From NCBI GenBank assembly GCA_037131575.1, contig JBAXQV010000152.1:1-7776 (forward strand): a DNA stretch of 7,776 nucleotides, in the 5' to 3' direction. Below, one piece after another: positions 1 to 6,486 of the stretch. Position 1 is the stretch's first letter. Every line of letters begins with the position of its first letter. A model generated the notes under the pieces. That model was given only the letters and a program-made list of their open reading frames with translations, had not been told where the DNA came from and made no database searches. This stretch comes from VFMC01 sp037131575. Its GTDB lineage: Bacteria > Actinomycetota > Acidimicrobiia > Acidimicrobiales > Ilumatobacteraceae. A program made the position numbers and the translations under genes.

Positions 1-575
1 GCACCATGCCGGCGAGCACCGAGACGACCAGCACCACCACGGCAGGCACCACCAGCACCGTCGCAACGCCCATCACCCCGGCTCCTACTCTGCCGCGACC
101 TACGGGCACGCGGCCCATCACCACCACCGATCCGTTACCGCAACCCGCGCCGCCGCCGAACCCGTCGGCCAAAGAGCCGTATGTCGAGCTCGGCCACATC
201 TCCATTCCCCGCCTCGGTCTCGAACTCCCACTGCTCGAAGGCATCGCCCTCTCGACGCTCGACCGTGGTCCCGGCCACTGGCCAGGCACCGCCATGCCGG
301 GGCAACTGGGCAACGCGGTCATCGCCGGCCACCGCGTGAGCCATTCGAAACCCTTCCGCCATATCGACCTGCTGCAACCCGGCGACACCGTCACGTTCAC
401 CACACCCGACGGCAGTTTCGTGTACGTGGTCACCGGTAGCGAAGTGGTCAGCCCCACGGCGCTCTACATCGTCGACCAAACAGCCGCCGCTACCGCCACG
501 CTGTTCGCCTGCCACCCACCCGGATCCACCAAGCAGCGGTACGTCGTACACCTCGTTCTGCAATCGAATGCGTAG
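1..575 (+). CDS. Class E-like sortase, 5'-truncated by the window edge
   Basis: Cysteine transpeptidase that would join secreted proteins to the cell wall or to each other at the outer face of the membrane. The first ATG is at base 6, but the frame is open to base 1 and no membrane anchor is visible, so the true start probably lies upstream. Numbering from that ATG, residues 1-55 are a low-complexity Thr/Ser/Pro stretch, a likely extracellular linker. The sortase beta-barrel follows, opening with GHISIPRLGLELPLLEG. The catalytic His is H109 (AGHRVS), the nucleophile C169 (LFACHPPGS) and the transition-state Arg R178 (KQRYVV). The order and spacing are those of sortases, and the PFRHIDLLQPGD segment after the His resembles class E. 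The stop overlaps the start of lnt by 8 bp, suggesting translational coupling. No sorting-signal substrate is seen nearby. The family is secure; the class is less so. Confidence 0.9.
   Translation, partial: TMPASTETTSTTTAGTTSTVATPITPAPTLPRPTGTRPITTTDPLPQPAPPPNPSAKEPYVELGHISIPRLGLELPLLEGIALSTLDRGPGHWPGTAMPGQLGNAVIAGHRVSHSKPFRHIDLLQPGDTVTFTTPDGSFVYVVTGSEVVSPTALYIVDQTAAATATLFACHPPGSTKQRYVVHLVLQSNA
568..575 (+). other. Stop/start overlap joining sortase and lnt
   Basis: The sequence ATGCGTAG holds the lnt ATG (568-570) and the sortase TAG (573-575) in different frames. No purine-rich ribosome site precedes the ATG (bases before it read gcaatcga), so terminating ribosomes probably restart here. 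This places both genes on one transcript. Confidence 0.6.
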
Positions 576-2112
576 GGCCGCGCTCGCACTCGGTTCCGGT
601 GTGTTGGTGGCCCTCTCGCTACCGCCCTGGGGTTTTTGGCCGCTCGCCTTCGTGGGCGTCGCCCTGTTCGAGTTCACGCTCGGCACCGATGCCACCGCCC
701 GTCAGCGCGCGGCTGGCGGTTGGTTGTTCGGGGCAGGGTGGCTGTTCCCGGGAATGGGCTGGATGTGGTTCCTCACTGCACCCGGCTACGTGGTGGTGGG
801 GGCGCTGTTCGCCGGCCTACATGCACTCGCAGCGGTGGTGGCACCAACCGGCCGGTGGCGCGTGTTCGGCCGCCCGGCTGCCCACACAGCCGTGGAAGCG
901 CTGCGGCTGTTCGTGCCATTCGGTGGCGTACCGCTGGCAACGGTGGCACTGGGGCAGGCAGGTGGCCCACTGCTGGGCGTGGCACGCGTGGGCGGGGTCA
1001 TCGCGCTCACCTGGGTGGTGTTCCAAATCGGTATCGCGCTCGGCGCGCTGGCCGAAACCCGCCGTGCGGGCCGGTTCGAGTTCGCCGCGCTCGGTGCTGC
1101 GGCCACCGTTGTGGTGCTGGCCGCGGTGGCCCCCGCAGGGCACGCCACCGGACGCGCGCTTCGGGTGACGCTGGTGCAAGGCGGCGGGCCACAGGGCACG
1201 CTCGCCATCAACACCAACCCTCGCGACGTGGTCGAGCGGCACCTCGCCGCCACCCGCACCATCGAACCAGGTTCCACCGACCTCGTGGTGTGGCCCGAAA
1301 ACGTCATCGATGTACCGGTGTTCGCTGAAAGTCCCGAGTACAGCGAGGTGACTGCCGAAGCAGCCCGCATCGGCGCTCCGTTCGCTGTGGGCATCACCGA
1401 AGACGTGCCGGCCGGAATGGACGGCACCGCGATCGATGGCCCCGGTGCATTTCTCAATGCGCAAGTGATGATCACCCCCATGGGTGCCATCATCAGCCGC
1501 TACGACAAAGTGCGGCGAGTTCCCTTCGGCGAATACATGCCCATGCGCGGGTTGCTGGCCACCTTCGGGGCCCCGGTGAACCAGGTGCCACGCGATGCCA
1601 TCGCCGGAACGGGGCCCGCCGTGTTGAACCTGCCCGATGGCACTCGACTGGGCGTGGTCATCTCATGGGAGGTGTTCTTCGGTAATCGCGCCCGCGATGG
1701 CATCGAACATGGCGCGCAGATGATCATCAACCCCACCAACGGGTCGAGCTACACGGGCACCGTTCTGCAAACCCAGCAGGTGGCCTCGAGCCGGTTGCGA
1801 GCCGTGGAATCGGGCCGCTGGGTGGCCCAGGTGGCGCCCACCGGGTTCAGCGCCTTCGTCACCGACAGCGGCGACGTCATCGACCGCACGGGTGTGAGCG
1901 AGCAGAAGGTCGTCCACCACGACGTGGCCTTGCGCACCGGCAACACCTGGTACGTGAGCTTGGGGAACGGGCCATTCGTGCTGGCCGCGCTGCTGGTGCT
2001 GTTGTTGTCGCTCGTACCGCGCATGCGGGCCAGGCGGGGGCGAGGGCCAGAGCCGGAGAGCGGCACCCCGGGCACTGAGCCCACCGCGCTCACACCTCCA
2101 GCATCACCGTAA
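568..2112 (+). CDS. lnt: Apolipoprotein N-acyltransferase homologue with Ser in place of the catalytic Cys
   Basis: Lnt transfers an acyl chain from a phospholipid to the N-terminal cysteine of diacylated lipoproteins in the membrane. The 514 residues have the family layout: hydrophobic helices in about residues 5-190, a nitrilase-like domain from LVQGGGPQGT (about 200) to about 455, and a last helix at about 468-486 followed by a charged, Pro/Thr-rich tail. Active-site positions line up with E. coli Lnt: E244 (WPEN) with E267, K314 (YDKVRRVPFGEYMP) with K335, E322 with E343 and E368 with E389. Spacing from Lys to nucleophile is 52 residues in both. The nucleophile position (C387 in E. coli) is Ser366, codon TCA at 1663-1665, in VVISWEVFF. 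A change from TCA to a Cys codon takes two substitutions, so a single read error is unlikely. The ATG at 568 overlaps the sortase stop; no Shine-Dalgarno is visible. Family assignment is firm, acyltransferase activity is uncertain. Confidence 0.92.
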   Translation: MRRAALALGSGVLVALSLPPWGFWPLAFVGVALFEFTLGTDATARQRAAGGWLFGAGWLFPGMGWMWFLTAPGYVVVGALFAGLHALAAVVAPTGRWRVFGRPAAHTAVEALRLFVPFGGVPLATVALGQAGGPLLGVARVGGVIALTWVVFQIGIALGALAETRRAGRFEFAALGAAATVVVLAAVAPAGHATGRALRVTLVQGGGPQGTLAINTNPRDVVERHLAATRTIEPGSTDLVVWPENVIDVPVFAESPEYSEVTAEAARIGAPFAVGITEDVPAGMDGTAIDGPGAFLNAQVMITPMGAIISRYDKVRRVPFGEYMPMRGLLATFGAPVNQVPRDAIAGTGPAVLNLPDGTRLGVVISWEVFFGNRARDGIEHGAQMIINPTNGSSYTGTVLQTQQVASSRLRAVESGRWVAQVAPTGFSAFVTDSGDVIDRTGVSEQKVVHHDVALRTGNTWYVSLGNGPFVLAALLVLLLSLVPRMRARRGRGPEPESGTPGTEPTALTPPASP

Positions 2113-2527
2113 CCGGGCCGTCGTTCACCAGGTCGACCAGCATCTCGGTGCGGAACCTGCCGGTGGCCACCGGCACGCCGAGTTCGCGCAACCGGGTGAC
2201 CACAGCCTCGACCAGTGGCTCGGCATGTTCGGGGCGGGCCGCGGCGATCCAACTCGGGCGGCGCCCCGCCGAGGTATCGCCGTACAGCGTGAACTGGCTC
2301 ACCACCAGCACGGCGCCGCCCGTATCGCTCACCGAACGGTTCATCACCCCCTTGTCGTCGTCGAGCACACGCAGCCCGGCGATCTTGTCGGCCAGCTTGC
2401 GGGCCTGGGCTTCGGTGTCGTCATGGGTGACCCCCACGAGCACGCACAGGCCGGCCTCGATAGCGCCCACCACCTCACCGGCCACCGTCACCGATGCCCG
2501 TGTCACTCGTTGTACCAATCCTCGCAC
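2090..2527 (-). CDS. dtd: D-aminoacyl-tRNA deacylase (DTD1 type)
   Basis: Cytoplasmic proofreading enzyme that hydrolyses D-amino acids (and glycine misattached to tRNA-Ala) from tRNA. The 145-residue product is the usual family length. It begins MRGLVQRVTRASVTV, has the SQFTLYGDT signature (about residues 77-85) followed by GRRPSW, and ends with NDGPVTVMLEV, which carries the Gly-cis-Pro pair that DTD uses to reject L-aminoacyl substrates. The start is a GTG at 2527-2525. It is fixed by sequence, because an in-frame TGA lies two codons upstream (2536-2534), and MRxLVQRV is the expected family N-terminus. The gene lies opposite its neighbours: its last 23 bp overlap the end of lnt tail-to-tail, and its start is 18 bp from the next + strand start. 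A promoter for dtd must therefore lie within the neighbouring coding sequence, or the gene is leaderless. Confidence 0.96.
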   Translation of the reverse strand: MRGLVQRVTRASVTVAGEVVGAIEAGLCVLVGVTHDDTEAQARKLADKIAGLRVLDDDKGVMNRSVSDTGGAVLVVSQFTLYGDTSAGRRPSWIAAARPEHAEPLVEAVVTRLRELGVPVATGRFRTEMLVDLVNDGPVTVMLEV

Positions 2528-2545
2528 CGTGTCTCATGTTGGCAG
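2528..2545. promoter_or_regulatory. 18-bp divergent gap between dtd and the epimerase gene
   Basis: This is the only space between the two divergent start codons, and it is too short for even one complete promoter. Promoter elements for each gene must lie in the other gene's 5' coding region. I looked for -35/-10 pairs on both strands and found nothing convincing: TTGTAC at 2510-2515 with a poor CTCATG 17 bases further on is the best + strand candidate. No Shine-Dalgarno precedes either start, so leaderless transcription in one or both directions is plausible. Confidence 0.35.
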
Positions 2546-3364
2546 ATGCGCCAGACTCTCACCGTGATCAGGTTGGAGGCAGGCGACGCGAGTGTTGAAG
2601 TGAGCCCCACCAATGGCGGGCGGGTGGCGGCGCTCACCGTGGGCGGCCGCGAGTTACTGGTGCGCGGCGATGCGGCCACCGACCCCCTGGCGTGGGGCTG
2701 TTACCCGATGGTGCCGTTCGCCGGCCGAGTGCGCAACGGCGAGTTCGCCTTCGCCGGCCAGCATCATCGCCTCACCACCAATCTCGCACCCCACGCGATC
2801 CACGGCACCGGGTTCACCTCCCCGTGGGAGGTGCTCGATGCCGAATTCGACCATGTGGAACTGCAATGCGAACTCACCTGGGCCTTGGGTGGCGCAGCCC
2901 ATCAACACATCCTGCTCACCGACGCTGCGCTGGTGTGCGTGCTCACGGTGATGGCCGGAGGTGAAGCGATGCCCACCACCATCGGCTGGCATCCGTGGTT
3001 CGTGAAGCCCACCAGCGATCGACTGCATTTCGCCGCCATGTACCGGCGCGATGGACAGGGCGTGTGCACCGGCGAACGCACCGAACCCGGGCCGAGGCCG
3101 TGGGACGACTGCTTCCTCGGGCCCCAGGGCCGACTCGAGTTGCGGTACGCCCCCTCCGGCCAGGTTGCGGGCCTGCGGGTGCGCATCGCCAGCGACTGCG
3201 ACCACTGGGTGGTGTACGACGAACCGGCCCATGCCATATGTGTGGAACCTCAATCGGGGCCGCCCGATGCGTTCAACCTGGGCCTCGCCACCACCCTCGC
3301 GCCCGGCGAGTTCATGCAGCGAACCATGACGATCTCTTGGGAGACCCCTGCTACTGGCAGGTAA
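2546..3364 (+). CDS. Aldose 1-epimerase (galactose mutarotase-like) family protein
   Basis: Probably interconverts the alpha and beta anomers of a free aldose or hexose phosphate in the cytoplasm; the sugar cannot be told from sequence. The 272 residues form one galactose-mutarotase-like beta-sandwich domain. Family hallmarks are visible in order: VPFAGRVRNG (residues 56-65, equivalent to the PYANR segment), HAIHG with H83 and H86, IGWHPWF with the probable catalytic-acid H149, and CVEPQSGPPDAFN with the probable general-base E234. The product is shorter than classical GalM (about 340 residues) and nearer the compact epimerase-like branch. The frame is open upstream through dtd, but homology begins near the ATG at 2546. 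GTG at 2564 is the alternative, and neither has a good ribosome site. The gene leads a run of five + strand genes, with 11 bp to the glycosyltransferase. Confidence 0.88.
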   Translation: MRQTLTVIRLEAGDASVEVSPTNGGRVAALTVGGRELLVRGDAATDPLAWGCYPMVPFAGRVRNGEFAFAGQHHRLTTNLAPHAIHGTGFTSPWEVLDAEFDHVELQCELTWALGGAAHQHILLTDAALVCVLTVMAGGEAMPTTIGWHPWFVKPTSDRLHFAAMYRRDGQGVCTGERTEPGPRPWDDCFLGPQGRLELRYAPSGQVAGLRVRIASDCDHWVVYDEPAHAICVEPQSGPPDAFNLGLATTLAPGEFMQRTMTISWETPATGR

Positions 3365-3375
3365 CCTGACGAGAT

Positions 3376-4701
3376 ATGTCTGAGCGCCCGGTCGGTAGTT
3401 CCACCTCGCAAGCCAGGGTGCTGCGCCCCGATGCTCCCCTCCGTATCGCGTACCTCACCTATCGCGGCAAACCGCATGTGGGCGGCCAAGGCGTGTACAC
3501 GCGTCACCTCACCAAGGCGCTCGTCGACCTCGGCCACGAGGTGGAGGTGTACGGCGGGCAGCCCTACCCGGTGCTCGACGACCGCATCGAGATGCATCAG
3601 CTGCCCAGCCTCGACCTGTGGAACGACTACTACCCCGGTCGCATGCCCGGTTACTGGGAGCTGAAGACCAAGGCCGACTGGATCGAAGCCCTCACCCACA
3701 TGAAGGGCACCTTCGCCGAGCCGCGTGCGTTCAGCCGTCGCGCCCTCGACCAGTTGAAGTTGCGCACGCGCGACTTCGACCTGGTGCACGACAATCAGTG
3801 CCTCGGCTACGACATCTTGAAGATCGAAAAGATCATCCCCACCATCGTCACCCTGCATCACCCCATCACACGCGACCGCGCGCTCGAGATGGCGCACACA
3901 CCCAACCGGCGCAAGCGGCGCAGCATCGGCCGCTGGTACAGCTTCGTGAACATGCAGGGCAAGGTGGCCAGCCAGATGCCGCGCATCGTCGTGGTGAGCG
4001 AGAACAGCATCAAAGACATCCATGCCGATATGAAGGTGAGCCTCGATCGCATGAAGTTGGTGCCGGTGGGGGTCGACCCCGAGCTCTTCACACCGCTCCC
4101 GCACGTGGCGCGCAAGCCGGGCCAACTCATCACCACCGCCTCGGCCGATGTGGCGTTGAAGGGCCTGTCGTATCTGCTCGAAGCCATGGCCAAGCTGCGC
4201 ACCGAACGCGACGTGCGCCTCACCATCATCGGCAAGCCGAAAGCCGGCGCCAGCGCCGACCTCATCGACAAGCTCGGGCTGCGGCCGCACATCGACTTCG
4301 TATCGGGTGTGCCCGATGAGCGCATCGTCGAGTTGTATGCCGAGGCCGAACTCGCCGTGGTGCCCAGCCTGTACGAGGGGTTCAGCCTGCCGGCCATCGA
4401 GGCCATGAGCACGGGCATCTGCCTGGTGGCCACCGATGGTGGTGCGCTGCCCGAGGTCACTGGCATCGACGGCGACACGGTGTTGCAATGCAAGGCCGGC
4501 GATGCCGAGGCGTTGGCCGCCACCCTGCGCCGCGGCCTCGACAGTGCCGAACTACGCGCCCGTGTGGGCGAGGCAGGCCGCCAACGCGTGGTCGAGCGGT
4601 GGAGCTGGCGGCATTGCGCGCAACTCACCGTCGATCAGTACCGCGAAGTGTTGGCCATGCCAGCCAACCTCGACAAGCTCCGCCGCAACGGCCGGATCTG
4701 A
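3376..4701 (+). CDS. GT4-family glycosyltransferase (GT-B fold)
   Basis: Retaining glycosyltransferase that moves a sugar from a nucleotide-sugar donor to an unknown acceptor in the cytoplasm or at the inner membrane face. The 441 residues have two Rossmann-like domains. The N-terminal half has the glycine-rich loop GGQGVYTRHLTKAL (about residues 36-49) and VTLHHPITRDRA. The hinge is marked by VVSENSIKDI and VGVDPELFTP. The C-terminal donor domain carries ALKGLSYLLEAM with K262 and the EX7E motif E334-E342 (EGFSLPAIE), then GALPEVTG. The Arg usually found six residues before the conserved Lys in GT4 enzymes (GR...KG) is not there; the text reads TTASADVALKG, with Ser at that place. No signal peptide or membrane segment is seen. 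The gene sits 11 bp after the epimerase and 4 bp before the methyltransferase, so all are probably co-transcribed. Donor and acceptor are unknown. Confidence 0.93.
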   Translation: MSERPVGSSTSQARVLRPDAPLRIAYLTYRGKPHVGGQGVYTRHLTKALVDLGHEVEVYGGQPYPVLDDRIEMHQLPSLDLWNDYYPGRMPGYWELKTKADWIEALTHMKGTFAEPRAFSRRALDQLKLRTRDFDLVHDNQCLGYDILKIEKIIPTIVTLHHPITRDRALEMAHTPNRRKRRSIGRWYSFVNMQGKVASQMPRIVVVSENSIKDIHADMKVSLDRMKLVPVGVDPELFTPLPHVARKPGQLITTASADVALKGLSYLLEAMAKLRTERDVRLTIIGKPKAGASADLIDKLGLRPHIDFVSGVPDERIVELYAEAELAVVPSLYEGFSLPAIEAMSTGICLVATDGGALPEVTGIDGDTVLQCKAGDAEALAATLRRGLDSAELRARVGEAGRQRVVERWSWRHCAQLTVDQYREVLAMPANLDKLRRNGRI

Positions 4702-4705
4702 CCCC

Positions 4706-5422
4706 ATGCTCACCATTCGTTTCGATCGGCTGGGTGTGCAACCCGGCGACCTCGTGCTCGATGCCGGCGCCGGGTTCGGCCGTCATGCGTTCGAGTTGGC
4801 GCGACGCGGCGCCAATGTGGTGGCTCTCGACTACGCAGCCGATGAAGTGATCACCACGCGCAACACCTTCGGGGCCATGGCGGCGGCCAATGAGATCGCC
4901 CCCGAGCGTTTCGTCGGCGTGTTGCGCGGCGATGCCACCAAGTTGGCCTTCGCCGACGGCACCTTCGATCGGGTCATCACCAGCGAGGTGCTCGAGCACA
5001 TTCAGGCCGACACCGATGCCATCAGCGAACTGGTGCGCGTGTTGCGCCCCGGAGGCACGTTCGCCGCCACCGTGCCGGCATGGTTCCCCGAGAAGGTGAA
5101 CTGGATGCTCAGCGACGAATACCACGCACCCAAGAGCGTGGGCGGCCATGTGCGCATCTACACCGCCACCGAGCTGAAGGCGAAGCTGCGCACCGCCGGC
5201 CTCACCGTCACCGGCGCGCATCGTGCCCACGCGCTGCATTCGCCGTACTGGTGGCTCAAGTGCGCGGTGGGGCCGCGCCGCACCGACTCGAAGGCCGTGA
5301 ACTCGTACCAGAAGATGCTCGAGTGGGAGATCATCAATCAGCCCGCCGCCATGAAGGTGGTCGAGCGCGGGCTCGCCCCCGTTCTGGGCAAGAGCTACAT
5401 CATCTACGGGATCAAGCAATGA
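4706..5422 (+). CDS. Class I SAM-dependent methyltransferase
   Basis: Transfers a methyl group from S-adenosylmethionine to an unidentified acceptor. The 238-residue protein has the Methyltransf_11-type Rossmann core almost from its N-terminus: motif I LVLDAGAGFGR (residues 16-26), an acidic residue at the end of strand 2 (D42, VVALDY), GDATKLAF with D76, the post-motif segment EVLEHI (94-99) and LRPGG (113-117). The region after about residue 120 (VPAWFPEKVNW, HVRIYTATEL, HALHSPYWWLKC) is likely the substrate-binding part and is rich in aromatic residues and His. The frame is open upstream through the end of the glycosyltransferase gene, but the ATG at 4706, 4 bp after that gene's stop, puts motif I at its normal place. 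The gene's TGA overlaps the ATG of the next gene. It may methylate the product of the adjacent glycosyltransferase; that is inference. Confidence 0.92.
   Translation: MLTIRFDRLGVQPGDLVLDAGAGFGRHAFELARRGANVVALDYAADEVITTRNTFGAMAAANEIAPERFVGVLRGDATKLAFADGTFDRVITSEVLEHIQADTDAISELVRVLRPGGTFAATVPAWFPEKVNWMLSDEYHAPKSVGGHVRIYTATELKAKLRTAGLTVTGAHRAHALHSPYWWLKCAVGPRRTDSKAVNSYQKMLEWEIINQPAAMKVVERGLAPVLGKSYIIYGIKQ
5419..5422 (+). other. ATGA overlap joining methyltransferase and toroid genes
   Basis: The ATG of the toroid protein and the TGA of the methyltransferase share four bases, the classic arrangement for coupled translation. A weak purine run (GGGAT, 5408-5412) lies about six bases upstream. Confidence 0.7.
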
Positions 5423-6459
5423 CCACTGCCCCGCGTGTGGTGATCCCCCATATCGACGGTGTGTTGAGCGCCGACGAGGTGGTGGTGAGCGCCGAATTCA
5501 TCGCGGGGCTACAGGTCGATTCCGGCATGATTCCGTGGTGGCCGGGCGGGCACTGCGACCCGTGGAACCATGTGGAGACCGCCATGGCGCTCGATGTGGC
5601 GGGCTTCCACAGCAACGCCGAGCGCGCCTATCAGTGGCTCATCGACACCCAGCGACCCGATGGCAGTTGGTGGAACTACTACCTGCCCGATGGCACGGTG
5701 GAGGAAGCCAAGCTCGATACGAACGTGTGCGCCTACATGGCCGCGGGGGTGTGGCACCACTGGTTGTGCACACGCGACCTCGGCTTCGTGCACCATGTAT
5801 GGGCCACTGTCGAGCGCGCACTCGACTGGGTGTTGGGCATGCGCCGTAGCGACGGCACCGTGCTGTGGGCACGAAACGAGCATGATGCGCCGTGGGACTA
5901 TGCGTTGCTCACCGGTTCGTCGAGCATCTCGCACGCGCTGTTGTGCGGGGCACGGTTGGCCGATGTGGCCGGGCACCCGCGGCCCGACTGGCGCGCCGCC
6001 GGCGAACTGCTCGCCTCGGTGGTGGCCGCCGCACCGCACACGTTCGAACCCAAAGACCGCTGGGCGATGGACTGGTACTACCCCGTGTTGGTTGGCGCGC
6101 TCACCGGTGAAGCCGCCAAGGCCCGCCTCAACGACAAGTGGGCCGAGTTCACCATGGAAGGCCTAGGCGTGCGCTGCGTGAACGACGAGCCGTGGATCAC
6201 GGCATCGGAAACTGCCGAATGTGCCATCGCCTACGCAGCCATCGGCGACCTCGCCACCGCCACCGACCTGTTGGCGTGGACCCGTTCGCATCGGCTCGAC
6301 CATGGGGCGTACTGGACCGGCATCGTGTACCCGTCGATGGTGCGCTTCCCTTTCGAAGAAACCAGCGCGTACACGGCGGCGGCGGTCATCCTCGCTGCCG
6401 ATGCCATCACCAACTCGTCACCTGCCGGCGAGTTGTTCGTCACCCACACCCGCGACTGA
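5419..6459 (+). CDS. Alpha/alpha-toroid protein, 'prenyltransferase'-labelled family, function unknown
   Basis: A 346-residue soluble protein built of helical-hairpin repeats like those of squalene cyclases, protein prenyltransferases and (alpha/alpha)6 glycosidases. I see repeat-like units such as YQWLIDTQRPDGSWW (residues 71-85, a QW-type Q-x3-G-x-W motif), LDTNVCAYM (99-107), WVLGMRRSDGTVLWA (137-151), DRWAMDWYYPVL (213-224), PWITASETAECAIAY (258-272) and YWTGIVYPS near the C-terminus. Conserved-looking Trp, Tyr and acidic residues cluster in these segments, as expected for a central pocket. The DxDD motif of squalene-hopene cyclases is absent and the protein is about half the length of those enzymes, so it is not an intact triterpene cyclase. 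Related actinobacterial proteins are commonly labelled prenyltransferase, from memory and by fold only. A carbohydrate-active (alpha/alpha) enzyme is an equally fair reading given the glycosyltransferase and epimerase beside it. It overlaps the methyltransferase stop by 4 bp. Confidence 0.75.
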   Translation: MTTAPRVVIPHIDGVLSADEVVVSAEFIAGLQVDSGMIPWWPGGHCDPWNHVETAMALDVAGFHSNAERAYQWLIDTQRPDGSWWNYYLPDGTVEEAKLDTNVCAYMAAGVWHHWLCTRDLGFVHHVWATVERALDWVLGMRRSDGTVLWARNEHDAPWDYALLTGSSSISHALLCGARLADVAGHPRPDWRAAGELLASVVAAAPHTFEPKDRWAMDWYYPVLVGALTGEAAKARLNDKWAEFTMEGLGVRCVNDEPWITASETAECAIAYAAIGDLATATDLLAWTRSHRLDHGAYWTGIVYPSMVRFPFEETSAYTAAAVILAADAITNSSPAGELFVTHTRD

Positions 6460-6486
6460 TCGCGGTTCGCCTGCCAAGATGGCACG

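Noticed and set aside
27..59. Repeated ACCAGCACC units (27-35 and 51-59)
   Set aside because: They encode the Thr/Ser-rich linker of the sortase and are low-complexity coding sequence, not a mobile or regulatory repeat.
2085..2130. Possible terminator between the converging lnt and dtd genes
   Set aside because: The genes overlap by 23 bp, and I see no stem-loop followed by a T-run on either strand.
2225..2545. In-frame 107-codon N-terminal extension of the epimerase gene
   Set aside because: It runs antisense through dtd, has no homology to mutarotases and would displace the family N-terminus; ATG 2546 fits better.
3250..4488. 412-codon open frame on the minus strand opposite the glycosyltransferase gene
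   Set aside because: Its product is a His/Val/Gly/Ala-rich mix with no recognisable fold. It mirrors the codon bias of the + strand GT4 gene, which has clear motifs. Long antisense frames are expected at this GC content.
4436..4705. In-frame N-terminal extension of the methyltransferase
   Set aside because: It overlaps the conserved end of the glycosyltransferase in another frame and has a Cys/Pro/Trp-rich shadow composition; ATG 4706 places motif I correctly.
5080..5418. In-frame N-terminal extension of the toroid protein
   Set aside because: It lies inside the methyltransferase gene and is Arg/His-rich with no structure; the ATGA overlap start at 5419 is the natural choice.
4625..5419. 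264-codon minus-strand open frame opposite the methyltransferase gene
   Set aside because: No family signature, and the composition is that of a reverse-complement shadow of the + strand gene.
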